The notes under the pieces are model-generated. The model searched no databases and was not told where the DNA came from. It saw only the letters and a list, made by a program, of their open reading frames with translations. The position numbers and the translations under genes are program-made. DNA of 64,000 bases, taken from contig JAHLEZ010000009.1 in the NCBI GenBank assembly GCA_020726505.1, positions 62,001-126,000 of the forward strand, given 5' to 3'. Positions 47,729 through 58,205 of the stretch are shown piece after piece (position 1 is the first letter of the stretch; each line of letters opens with the position of its first letter). The stretch comes from Leptodontidium sp. MPI-SDFR-AT-0119. Lineage: Eukaryota > Ascomycota > Leotiomycetes > Helotiales > Leptodontidiaceae.

Positions 47729-48879
47729 TAATGAATCCTGGCGTCAGTTGTTAACTCTGATTGAAATTGTTTTAGTATTTTGGAAAGATGCTGGAGTATG
47801 ATCAAGGATTATTTGCCATGGTATGTAGAGCCAGGAGTCCTGACATGATGATAATTTAAAGTCCATGACAGCGTGACGGCAGCTGTCGTTGGTTGATCAC
47901 ACCACTTTGTAGGTTTCACCACATAAAGCCTCCGGGCTGCCTCCTACTAGTTTCCATCGTCTTAATTGATGGGTACATAGCTACTCATTTCAATCGCATG
48001 GGCTATTTGTCAATTACTAGAGGTGCGCCAAAGCAAATACCCGGGATCTAGGCGTGGCGATGGTCGTGTTTGATAGCGCTTTATTACGTGCTAATCACCC
48101 CACAATAAGACATCGCCGAAGGCGGGAAAGAAATGACTGGATATGCGGGATCTGGGTCTGAACCCGAGAACTGGGGCTTGCAAGGCACTCCACAAATGTA
48201 TGCATCAGTCCACCAGTGGGCCACCAGTGGCATGACTTCGATCAATCCGTACATTCGACTCGGGCACTCCCGCTCGCTTGACTCTGGGAAATTCCCGCGA
48301 CAAGCAAATGCATGGGAGGGAGGTTTCGCCTGCGCATAGTTGAAACCTGAAATAGAGAGCAAAGTTTTGGGGAGAAAAGTAGGTATATTAACGATGGCAA
48401 TTGAACGATTTAAAACTCGGCTCGTTCACTGAATGCGAGTCCCAATCAGAAAACAGTGTCGCCTTGTCCCAGGAAACCGAGAACCACTGGAGAGACACAT
48501 ACAGGACTCAGCACAGAAGAAAACAATGGGCTCGTCTTGAAGATCCACTGATTGAAATAAACGCACAAAAAGAATTATTGCATTTAATAGGGCATTCACT
48601 TGTCCCTGTAGAATTCGTGGTTTCATTTTTGGATTCATTCGTACCTAGATTAGGTCATTTTGGAGTGTGAGTCTGAAGTCCAAGAAACAAGTCGGCCGAC
48701 GATGATCCAAGGAACAAATCTACAAATGAGATACTCGCCTAGGCCCGCACATTGAATCTTCGAACCAAACTTCCATCTTATTTGATAAGTCTTTCTACCG
48801 AACTTGGGCATCGCAAGTCCGATTAGATTTGGTGCAGGTGGAGGCTTAGATCACGGCCAGATCTACCCTTAACCAGGAC
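47729..48879. other. Intergenic, no supportable gene
   Basis: Short frames on both strands at 48084-48670 have no motif. Part of 48390-48880 could be very decayed copia coding sequence upstream of the readable tail, but I cannot align it. Confidence 0.35.
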
Positions 48880-49396
48880 CGGGACTTGATTGAAAGTCCG
48901 GACTTATGACATACATAAGCAAAAACCATTTAAGGTTTCTCGGTAAGTTAAGACTTACTGGGTCCTGGGGGAGCACATGCTTGCGAATGGAATGACCAAA
49001 CCTTTGCCACGAGACTCATTTGAGCGGAATAGAGCTGCAATTGGCATTAGAGAGGTCATATAGACAGATCTGGGGGAGTGTTAAAGGGGTGTTTAATAGA
49101 TTGATTGATTTATTCATACTCGGTTCCAGCGGTCCATAGGACTGCTATGCCGGAGTAGCCCAGCTTTGGCACCAGTTGCCGAACTACGTCTACAACTATA
49201 AACGCACCTCACTTTATCACCCGAAAGTGACCAGCAACCTCCTTTGCTAAGCGGACTGGTTCCCATCTACGTCTATATACATATCCGTGTCAAGGAGTGC
49301 TTTGTGTCTTCCTTATGTGCATAGCTCATTGGCAGCCGCTTCTACTGTCCTTTGTATGTCAATGTACCTTCAGTCCCCCCCTGCTACCGCTAAACA
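48880..49396 (+). mobile_element. Ty1/copia retrotransposon 3' end (RNase H tail, PPT and LTR)
   Basis: The plus strand encodes the copia RNase H C-terminus: YWVLGEHMLANGMTKPLPRD followed by SFERNRAAIGIREVI and a stop at 49061-49063. Eight bases later comes a purine tract (CTGGGGGAG), and directly after it an LTR start TGTTAAAGG at 49079. The LTR probably ends near CTAAACA at about 49390-49396 (less certain). Upstream coding sequence is too decayed or truncated to read, and no 5' LTR was found in the window. Confidence 0.72.
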
Positions 49397-50527
49397 TTCA
49401 TTTAACTCCTTTTCTTCCATTAATCTTCAAGTTCGCGACTTCTCCTAAACCTATCATTATAGTGTCTTCGGGGTGAAGTGCAAATACGGACCAAATATTC
49501 GCAAATCTAGGCGGTTAAACGCATGCCGGCTTATGCCTCAACCTGTTTAGTGTGTAGTGATTCCGCTCTGATGCTAACAGTTCTATCGGGGATCGCAGAC
49601 GATTCGTGTGGGCAAGGCACTCACAGTCTGCGATTGGCGCTAAGAGAGGCGTGGGGGGCGCATCGTAACTTTTGTTTTGTGTAAGTTATTGTGATAGTTG
49701 CTGCGTACAAGATCGAGATCGTAGCGACATCATCGGGGGGAGACTAATCGACTAATAGTGTGGGCATCACTTTTTAGCCTGATGTTGAGAGGCGGGGCAA
49801 GTTCCTCTCCGTGTTCTGTGTGTAGTGATATGTCGTGTGTCGAGATCGTGTAGTCTAGTTGTCGTCGCTGGCTTAAAGATTTTAGGAGATTTGGAGGTTA
49901 AGTAAGGCTTCGGGTCTCTAGTGAAACGTGCTGTAAGTAAATGCTATGTACTGTGGACTATAGTACCGCGGTCTCAGGTTCCTATGTTACTACTGAGTGT
50001 AAAGCCTATCCCGTGGAAGGAGAAGGGCCATTTCTCGTGGTTGTCGTCGTGTTGTTTTCGGTGCTTGCTTGGTGGAAGTGATAGATGTCCCTTCAGATCA
50101 ATCAGAACTGGCGCTCGCTGGTCTAGGCATGCCACAAAGGAGAATGCTAAGTCCAGGAGGCCAGTTCTAACTCTTCTGAGTGACTTTTCGAGGTGCTTTG
50201 AGGTGTGCTTTCCAAAAATTTGATTTGTGCTTTTTGTGATGTTTTTTCTGACCAGATGCGATAATCTTGACTGCAACTAATTTGAGTCACAAGCTGGAGC
50301 TGAACAGTATCAGCCATTATCTTATCGCTTGTCTGCATACCTACTGTACGCTAGCACCAAGAGTGCCGGAACTCGTCTCCGTAGATATCGCATCTCCATA
50401 CCTCAATTGCACAACTCCCTGCCATCACCTTCACCTCTCCAATATTACCTTGATATTGGGGAACACTCTACTGGGCGATATTGTGGTTGATGCCGCAGAT
50501 CAGGAATGATGCGTTTGCTTCGACATC
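49397..50527. other. Intergenic, GT-rich, no gene seen
   Basis: 49560-49900 is rich in GT and G runs without open frames of interest. 50240-50527 is the presumed promoter and leader of the CP2 pseudogene. Short frames on either strand have no motif. Confidence 0.4.
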
Positions 50528-52470
50528 ATGATGTCAACGGCCGTACAGACGTAAGCAACTCAGTCTCGAGCGTCGACTCTCGAAAGCAGGATTATCGTCT
50601 GGCGCGGAAATTTACTGACATGTTGCCCTCAGCACATGGCAATATCTTGAGGATGGAGATATATTCGAGCAGGAATTTACAACACCACGATGCGAGTCAT
50701 GGGGCTTCGCGACGTCGTGCTTGTCGCTCAACCCGTCCAACGTCGCACCCGTCAAGCAATCCTGCGAGTCCGCATTTACGCCAGCCCTCTATCGCAACCA
50801 GCCTGATAATCTATATACCGGGGTGGGGTTTGGCTATGGTTTAGACTTGCCCCAATCGTTCTCAGTGGTGGAAGGCAATGTTCATAATAGTTCGATGATA
50901 GATATACCTGCGGTCGAATCCATTGTAAGATCTTACAATCTCACGAAACCCACTCCTTCGACGATGCGCAGCAACAGCAGCGTGCGGCTCATATGCCGTC
51001 TTTCTCTATACTCGAAGACATTAGGTCCGGGACGATGGAACAATCCATGTCGGAGGACGGCGAAAGCTTGACAAGACATGTGGAAGCTGCTATGCAGAAC
51101 CACTGTACGGGGATAGAAGCTCCATCTGGGAACTACGATATAGGCATGGCGGCTTCGACTCCCGCCTCTGGGGGGGAGCTCCGCATTCCAGGTCACCCTG
51201 CACGCGCCGACGGCCATGGCTAAGCATATTAATGGCGTCCCTGTCACCTACCTCAACAAAGGGCAAGTCTATTACATATCAGTCGTCGATACCGTAGAGA
51301 CAAAGCCGCTTCTTCCAGGAACTCACTACCGCACCTCTATTCGCATATCATTCGACGATGAACAGGATCGGCAGGGATCTGTATCTCGCTGGCAAATTTG
51401 GGAGGAGACTCGCGGAACTCGCGACGCGCTCGATCGAGATGGTTGAAGGCGTCCTGGTAGAGAACGATTATCAGGGGACCCGAGTCGACTTTGACAAGGC
51501 TTCTTTCGACGGCTTCTCCGTAATCTGGATGCCTGCTCACGAGGAGGCCCTTGGATGTAATGTGAGCGTACGCTTTAACGTCCTCTCGACCGATTTCACT
51601 CGCTCCAAAGGTGTACAAGCCGCCTCTCTGCGGTTATGCGCCAAAACAGAGGCTCGATCAAGTGGGTCAGTCCCAGGTCATGCAGAGCTGGTCTTCTGCA
51701 AAGTGAAGGTTTTCAGAGATCACGGAGCAGAGCGCAAGCCCTCTAATGACACCGCTCAAGCTATGAACACCATTGATAAGCTTAAGCGGCAAGTGGCGGA
51801 TGGTGACAGATGCGTGGGTGAGGTTGAAGGTCAAAAACGACGGGGCAGCGTCTCTAGCAAGAAACAGCAACGTTCCACACTGGGAAGGATCCCTAGGAAC
51901 AAGTGGACGCGGTCGACAGCTTCAAACCGATCTACGGGCTGTGATGTCTCCGTCGAAGATCCAAGCTCTTTGCTACGGATCATGGTATACCTACTATCGA
52001 GCGCAAGTCCTGTGAGCAGACTCTGTATACCTGGCTCAGATCAGGATGACCCAGATCTCGCTCTGATTAGTCTGACCAGCAAATATCTGGATCCCGCTAA
52101 GGGAGGCTCTAGATATGAAGGCTTCTGGCAGCAGGCAAGCGATGTTCAAGGCAGCGAGACTAGAACCGCGTCATTGGTGTCGCCCTCTTCAAGTTTGACT
52201 TCTCAATCACTTCGAGAGACCTGCAAAGGCCTTCCGCTGGAAAGGAATGATTATCACCCTACAATAGCCCCTTGTGTGAAAGTGCTGGATTCTCAGCAGC
52301 TGGGTGGTGCGTCTAGTCAACTCACGAATGTTTCGAGGACGAATGATGCGGGCCGTCTGACAGGATACATTGAAGTTGTCGGAGGGGAAGGGGAAGGGGA
52401 AGGGAGGGAAGGAGGGAAGCGACTTGAGGCCGAAAGGGGAAGGGACCACCATAAGAGCAGACAAGGTTAG
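50528..52470 (+). pseudogene. CP2/Grainyhead-type transcription factor, frameshifted and 3'-truncated
   Basis: Exon 1 (50528..50550), exon 2 (50633..50924) and exon 3 (from 50972) splice in phase. They give MMSTAVQTTWQYLEDGDIF, FTPALYRNQPDNLYTGVGFG and SFSILEDIRSGTMEQSMSED. The CP2 DNA-binding core follows: VTLHAPTAMAKHINGVPVTY, LNKGQVYYISVVD, RWQIWEE, then VDFDKASFDGFSVIW, VSVRFNVLSTDFTRSKGV and FCKVKVFRDHGAERK. One extra base near 51185 and one indel near 51440-51447 break the frame; no intron explains them. The expected C-terminal ubiquitin-like/oligomerisation part is missing: after RLTGYIEVVG the frame runs into GEGEGEGREGG, derived from a duplicated promoter fragment of the RRM gene. 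CP2 factors regulate cell-wall and developmental genes in filamentous fungi. Substitution-type stops are absent, so this loss looks younger than the RIP-decayed genes. Confidence 0.82.
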
Positions 52471-52485
52471 CATCAATCAGAGTTA
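52395..52485 (+). repeat. Duplicated fragment of the RRM-gene promoter
   Basis: Blocks identical to 27430-27457 and 27502-27517 occur here at about 52420-52447 and 52468-52483, in the same order. The purine-rich run before them (GGGGAAGGGGAAGGGG) also resembles 27395-27420. This copy forms the chimeric 3' end of the CP2 pseudogene reading frame. Confidence 0.7.
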
Positions 52486-53008
52486 TTGGAGAAGATGATT
52501 AAATTAACACTGCTTCAGGAGTGACCTGCTTCGTTCGAAAAAGGGGACGCGGTGTATGAGGAAGAGGTACTTACGAGTCGGATTTGTTCTTGAGTGCCGT
52601 ATGTGGTTAATAACTTAATAAGCCTGCTCCCTCGTCTCAGTCGACTCGACTCGCCTGAGTAACCTGAGCACCCTGAGCAAGAAAGAACCTGCCAATGGAT
52701 GGATGACCATCTACTCAATAACACCGGTGGCTTGAAGGCTGTTCTCCAAGCGAAATCGTGGTTGCAAAAATGTCTCGCTCAGTATGAGCGCCGCAGCAGA
52801 AGAGAAAATGATGGACTATTTGGCCAATGAAACTATCTTCGCTACCGATTTCAATTTCTGGTTCTGACTATGATGCTGGGGGTAGCAGGAGAACTTGTCA
52901 GTAAGTGACAGTAACAGATAGTGTTGCGGTGCAATCTCGTAAAATGTGAAGTTCACGTGCTGTTTTTTTCTTTTTTTCCGGAGTTGACAGTCGCTTTACT
53001 CGTCTACC
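52486..53008. other. Intergenic, no gene seen
   Basis: No convincing frame. A serine/arginine-rich 69-codon frame on the minus strand (52515-52724) is low complexity. A pyrimidine run lies at about 52963-52978. Confidence 0.4.
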
Positions 53009-54765
53009 TCAATCAAATCCAAGATGATGCCCACAGCTCTTTCGTCGTTGCCACGAAGTTGCCGCCGTATGACCACGTTGATGCCTGCCCCAATTGTCCT
53101 GGTGAAAAACCTGCGATCGATCGATTTCACCATCCCACAACCATTGCTCGACTGAAGCGGCTTCACCAGGATGACTCATGCAATCTTTCCATTCGGTGAA
53201 CTGGATTTGCGCCGAGACTTCATAAGTCTGATCAACGGCGAAGAAGACATTGGTCTGAATAGCCACAGGAGGTTAATACAGACAGAGGTACGCATAAGTA
53301 AGTCTAAATATGACTGCGAATATTCAACAGGGGCAACAATACACTTACAAGACCAATTAAACGCTTTAGCTTACCTCCTGGTGTCGGTACATTTTTAGGA
53401 GAAGAGTGAATGACCTTCCATCCAGGCCGACAAAATGAACAACGCCCCCGAAAACATCGTCAATCACGTGCTCATATATAACGCCGTTCTCATCAGGGGC
53501 TTTCTCTGTGGACTCTATACAAAGCAAACGTCGCGTCTCAACCTCTCCATTACCTCGTACGAGGTCATCTGGAAGGGCTACGTCATGACGAAACCCCTTC
53601 TTGTTCAAGCGGTTCGTATCAATTATTATATGCTGAACAGGCCGGGCGATCCGTGACTGAGATGAAAACGGCATGAGATAAAGATCTCTTGACTCCCTTG
53701 GCAGCATGTGGCCCGAGATGGTACCCGAATCTAGGAGATAAAACAGCCACGGTTCACGCCTTACTTAGAGGGGATGTAGAGGAAGGTTTACGTAGATCTT
53801 GGCTGGTATTTCCACCGTCCGCTGTACGGGGAGATAAATGTTATAACCTCCCTGACTGCAATCAAGAATCGCGATATCTCCCCGCCCTTGGGTCGAACGC
53901 ACCAATGGCAGATTGACACTGATCCCTATGTTGGTAAAGACGCTTGGTACCGGATTCTCCCTCCACAGAGACAAAGAGGCTGAAAGGCATACAATATTGC
54001 CTGACGCGGCAAAGTAATCTGGAGAAGAAGCCAAGAACCCTGGACAATGCGCACCTCTTGGAGATCTCCAGGCAAATATCGACTGATCATTAGATCTTTT
54101 CATAAATCTCCTCCTGCAGCCCATGGAACGCAGCTTTGCCCTCGCCATAAAGCATAGGCATGTTGATTCCGAAAATGCCTAGAAGGCTATATGCGCGGTC
54201 TTCTTCTCGAGTCGTCCGTCTTCGTGATGCCCACGACATTCTCTGAGCAATGCTTAAGCGGTAAGTCAGCTCATTATTCTGTACGATATTCTCCAACAGA
54301 GCCTGTCCGGGGATGCCCGTGATTTCAGAGATGAGACTCTTGAAACTAAACTTAGTACCTAAGTCCTCCCACGTATTATTATAAAAAACCACGCGGCTTA
54401 ATGCAATCAGCTCTTGCAAACTTTAACCTTGCCACTTTAGCATTGCGTAATTCAAATTGTTACAATATCCCAGATCAAAACTTATGTCTATCCTCTTGTA
54501 AACCAGCGGCTATCTCGAAAGTCTTTCTCAAAGCTGCGGTCAAGAGGCGCTAACTGAATATCCGACAAGTACGCATAGCACACATCAGCTAACTAATACC
54601 ATCGGAACATCGAATTGATAGCCTCAGAGAGCTCAGCACTGCTCGTTTTATCGATACAACACGTGTCGATCCAAATGTACTCGAACCCGTCACTAACAGC
54701 GATTCCACATACGCCTTCTATCTTTCGGAACCCAGCCTTCTTATTCACCCCGCTATAGTCACCTT
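53009..54765 (-). pseudogene. Second HET-domain gene, 5'-truncated and frameshifted
   Basis: Minus-strand reading from 54765: NKKAGFRKIEGVCGIAVSDG, FEYIWIDTCCIDKTSSAELS, INSMFRWY* and VCYAYLSDIQ, the middle of a HET domain. After SRWFTRG the frame is disturbed by stops and about 60 extra bases. It resumes LQELIALSRVVFYNNTWEDL and RMSWASRRRTTREEDRAYSL, LGIFGINMPMLYGEGKAAF. One extra T near 54103-54106 shifts GLQEEI to the next frame, which continues MKRSNDQSIFAW and ENPVPSVFTNIGISVNLPLV. Further C-terminal pieces run to 53009. The N-terminal part with the ILSHTWG-type motif is absent because an LTR begins 7 bp upstream (54772). The type is the DISA/NACHT-associated HET subfamily by its DLLGIFxINMPMLYGEG-like motif. 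Confidence 0.83.
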
Positions 54766-54771
54766 ACATAA

Positions 54772-55057
54772 TGTGGGAGGGAAAAAGCCTAATAAACCAC
54801 ACAACAAGAGAGGTAGTATATAGTGAGGTACGGGAGAGATTCTAGGTGTAGGAAATTGCGGATCGATTAAATCTAGAGATAATACATATTTGAAGAGTAT
54901 AAAGTCTTAAGGGAGTAGAGGAGAAAAAAGTATATTTAATAAAAATCTATAAAAACGTTCTTAGTTGTTAAGTTGTTTTTAAGTGATAAACCCTTTTATA
55001 TAGAAAGAGCCTATCTAGTTAAGTGACAAAGGAGCTACTAGAGTCTTCCCCACTATA
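54772..55057 (-). mobile_element. Retrotransposon LTR (286 bp) with adjoining polypurine tract
   Basis: On the plus strand the block starts TGTGGGAGGGAAA and ends CCCCACTATA. On the minus strand it reads TATAGTGGGG..TTTCCCTCCCACA, so the TG end is likely mutated to TA. Immediately right of it is a pyrimidine tract (CGTCCCCCTCTTT, 55060-55072), the complement of a polypurine tract. This places the internal region to the right and makes this the 3' LTR of a minus-strand element. Its outer edge truncates the HET pseudogene. No second LTR copy was found in the window. Confidence 0.65.
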
Positions 55058-58000
55058 TTCGTCCCCCTCTTTAAAAATCATACTTGTCCTCAAGCGACTC
55101 AATATAAAAGAAACACTTCTACTAATCAAAAGCTCTATAAATTAACGTTATTAGTAAGAAGCCTAGTAAAGAAGAAGTCCCGTGATAGTTAACCTGTCAC
55201 TTTTAGAAGTAAACAATCGCCTTGCTTAGCGCCGCTAGCCTACCTTTATAAAGTTGACTCTCCCCTACTAACTTTCTAACTTCAACTCTTTAAATATAAC
55301 AACTTCTCCTTAACACTATTCCTTTTATAGAGCACTTTAATATACTTCAACTTCTTTACTCCTTCTCTTACTAATTAAATAATACCTCTTATACCTTTTC
55401 TCTCTTTAATTTTCTAAAAAAAATAAACTTCCCCGCTAAACTCATATTAAGATCGACTTTACTATTATATTTCCTTATATTACTAAGGCAAGATCTCCTT
55501 TTATTTAATAATAACTTTAGTTACTATAACTCCAGGTATCTTTAGAGGTCTCTCTGCCGCTAACTCTTTGCTATTTAGTACCTTTAAGACAATAACCTTA
55601 GTCTTTACTATTAACTTCAGCGCGCTATTAGAGCTTAATACCTTTAACTTCGCTATTACTTAGTCGTAGAGGTGACGTAATAGAGAGCTTTCCTTACTTG
55701 CTTGCTTTCTTCTTACTAGATAGTAACTTTCTTTTGTAATACTTACGTTAACTTATATATAGTCTTTACTTAGCTTTTCTGTACCTCGATCTCTAAATAA
55801 CAACTTCAATATAAAGTCAAGTCATTTTAACGCGGTAAGTTGACCTTCCACAGTACTATCTAGGCTTTATTAACTCGTCGTAGATCTTCAAGAAGAGTCC
55901 TTCGTTATTAGCCACCTTAAAGGTGCTATTAAGATTAGTTCGCTCTATTTTAGCCTAAGCGCTCTTAGCTTTAACACTAAAGGTCAGTATTATAGGGGTC
56001 TTAACGCGTCTTAACTTCGTGAGTTATACTCTTATCTCTTCCTCTTGTACTTAACTAGCTATTTACAGATTATATTAATACTTTTCTTACGACAATTTAA
56101 GGTATTACCACGGTTATTAATCTTTAACTCGTGTTTTAAAAAGTGACTAAAGTAAACTTCAGGACTTCACCTTGACATTATTTAATTAAGTATTAAACTG
56201 TCTAACTTCTTCGTAACGCTAGTACTTATATTCTCTTTACAAGTCAAGGAAACAATACTATCCGTCTTCTTTAGGCTCGTAAACTAATAAGAATTAAGGC
56301 TACTTCGTGCGACTACTTATATTAAACTCCACCCCTTAGGCTAAGAACGTGCGTGTCGCGCCGTATTAATCTTCTCTTAGTAATAAGTCACTAAGTAACT
56401 TTTAAGTCCCTCTATAAATACGCTCTTATTATACTTACACAAGTCACATTACTAAAGATAAGTAGTACTATTCCACTAGTCTTTTATTAATCGATTAGTT
56501 AAATAAGGTAAAGGCTAGATCCGCCAACTTCGAAGGTTTATAGTAGAAAGCCGGGAGGAGTAGGCAAACTAATAGTCGTAATACGTCGAGCAGGGTTAGG
56601 AGGCTACAATAAGTTCTTAGTTCTTAGTATAATGGAAATGGCCCTTTCTCTTTATAAAGGTAAGTCGCCTCTTGTTATTAAAGTTAATAGAGGGTCTTTA
56701 AAATAGCTAAGCTTTCTAGGGATAAACAAAAGAGTCTAATTAACTTAAGTACTATTAGGCTAGCAGTAATTAAGTATAGGATAGTATATTATAGGGTCCT
56801 ATTAGCTAGGGATCTTCTCAGAATAGTAGTTCGGTTATAATTAAGGTCTCTTAATTACTTTAATTCTTTAATAGGGGTTAAAGAACTTATTATTAATCTT
56901 AAGGTCAAAGTTAGACTTAACTCTTAACCGGTTACTTTATAAGTTATTAACTTTATCCCTGTCCGTTTTATTTAACGACACCTCTCAGAATAATATAGTA
57001 GGCGGTAACGAAACATTTATAAGAATACTTAGGGTCGCACCCTTAGCCTTAATTAGTTACTAGTACTTATTACTAAACCTAGTTAGAGGTCGAGGGTATA
57101 GAGTCTTTATTACTTTAGCGATATTAATATAAGCCTAAAATAACGACACACTTACTTATAAGTTTGTCGTAGTCTTAGAACTATTATACTATACTTAAAA
57201 GTTATTTATAATTTATAGTCTCTTATTAATACTTTAAGTACGAAGTATATTACTTCTTGTTTATTAATACTAATGAACGGCAAGAGAAGTCCTTACTCTT
57301 TTAGACTTTCTAACGAGAAGAGGCTAAGAGGTATCGACGTATATATAGAAGGGGCCTTAACTTAGTAAGCGAGAGACTTTAGACAGAGCTAATTAGGGGT
57401 AATTAATTAATACTCGATCCCTGAAAGGTTCACTAGCTAGGGGTCGTCGGACGATAATATACTTAGATCTTTAATACGTGAAGTAGGGTTAGCGTTAGTT
57501 ATATTATAGTTATTAATTTAAGGTTTTAGAAAGTACGGCTTTAATTTTAAGCGTATTATTAATTTTTCACTAAGAGATTTCCTAAACTTTTACTTACTTT
57601 ATATAAATCGTGTAATCTACTTACTAGTTTAAGGCTAGTTTGTCGATAGTACTCTTAGTATTGTCCTTTATAAATTGCTGTGCGCTATATTAGGGTTAAT
57701 AGCTCTATAAGTATTAGCTTTGTCTTTAAGAATAATAGACTTACTTTGTTATTTCCTCTCTTTTTATTAATTACCGAGAGTTAGCGCTTAAGTATATTAC
57801 GTCTATATTCTTTAGGGTGTCTAACACGTTAGACTCGAATTTCTAGCCTAAGCTATAGGTTTAACTTGCCGTTTTAGAATCTAGTCCTGCGGATCGAGCC
57901 CGACAATTAGCCTATTTAAACGAAGTTACTTTTTACTACCTAGAATATTATTAACTTAATAATAATAGTCTCGTTTTAAACTTATTATATATTTATATAC

Positions 58001-58205
58001 GGCAAGTAGTTTATAAAGGCGCTAGTTTCTTATTAAGCTTTACTTCGAGAGATAAGTGTTCTTATAATATAAGGCTAATGTTCTCTCTGACCTACTCAGG
58101 GCTATATAGGCTCTTCTTTGTGTGTATTATAATACTAAGGTGTCCTAAATCGTGGTTCTTAGCGGTATAAAATTAATTTAGCGATTATTTTAGTGTGTAA
58201 TAATA
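55058..58205 (-). mobile_element. RIP-decayed internal region of LTR retroelement(s)
   Basis: About 3.1 kb of AT-rich DNA. On the minus strand 55100-55930 can be read through TAA/TAG codons as a continuous protein-like text (for example YKGRLAALSKAIVYF and ESYYLVRRKQASKESSLLRH), but I cannot match it to gag, protease, reverse transcriptase or integrase. The part just left of 58206 should contain the 3' LTR of the next element, but its left end is not resolved. Orientation is inferred from the polypurine tracts. Confidence 0.5.

Noticed and set aside
36590..54765. A single intact Starship or secondary-metabolite cluster
   Set aside because: No terminal repeats or empty-site evidence for a Starship are visible, and there are no PKS, NRPS, terpene or P450 genes; only the DUF3435 relic hints at such an element.
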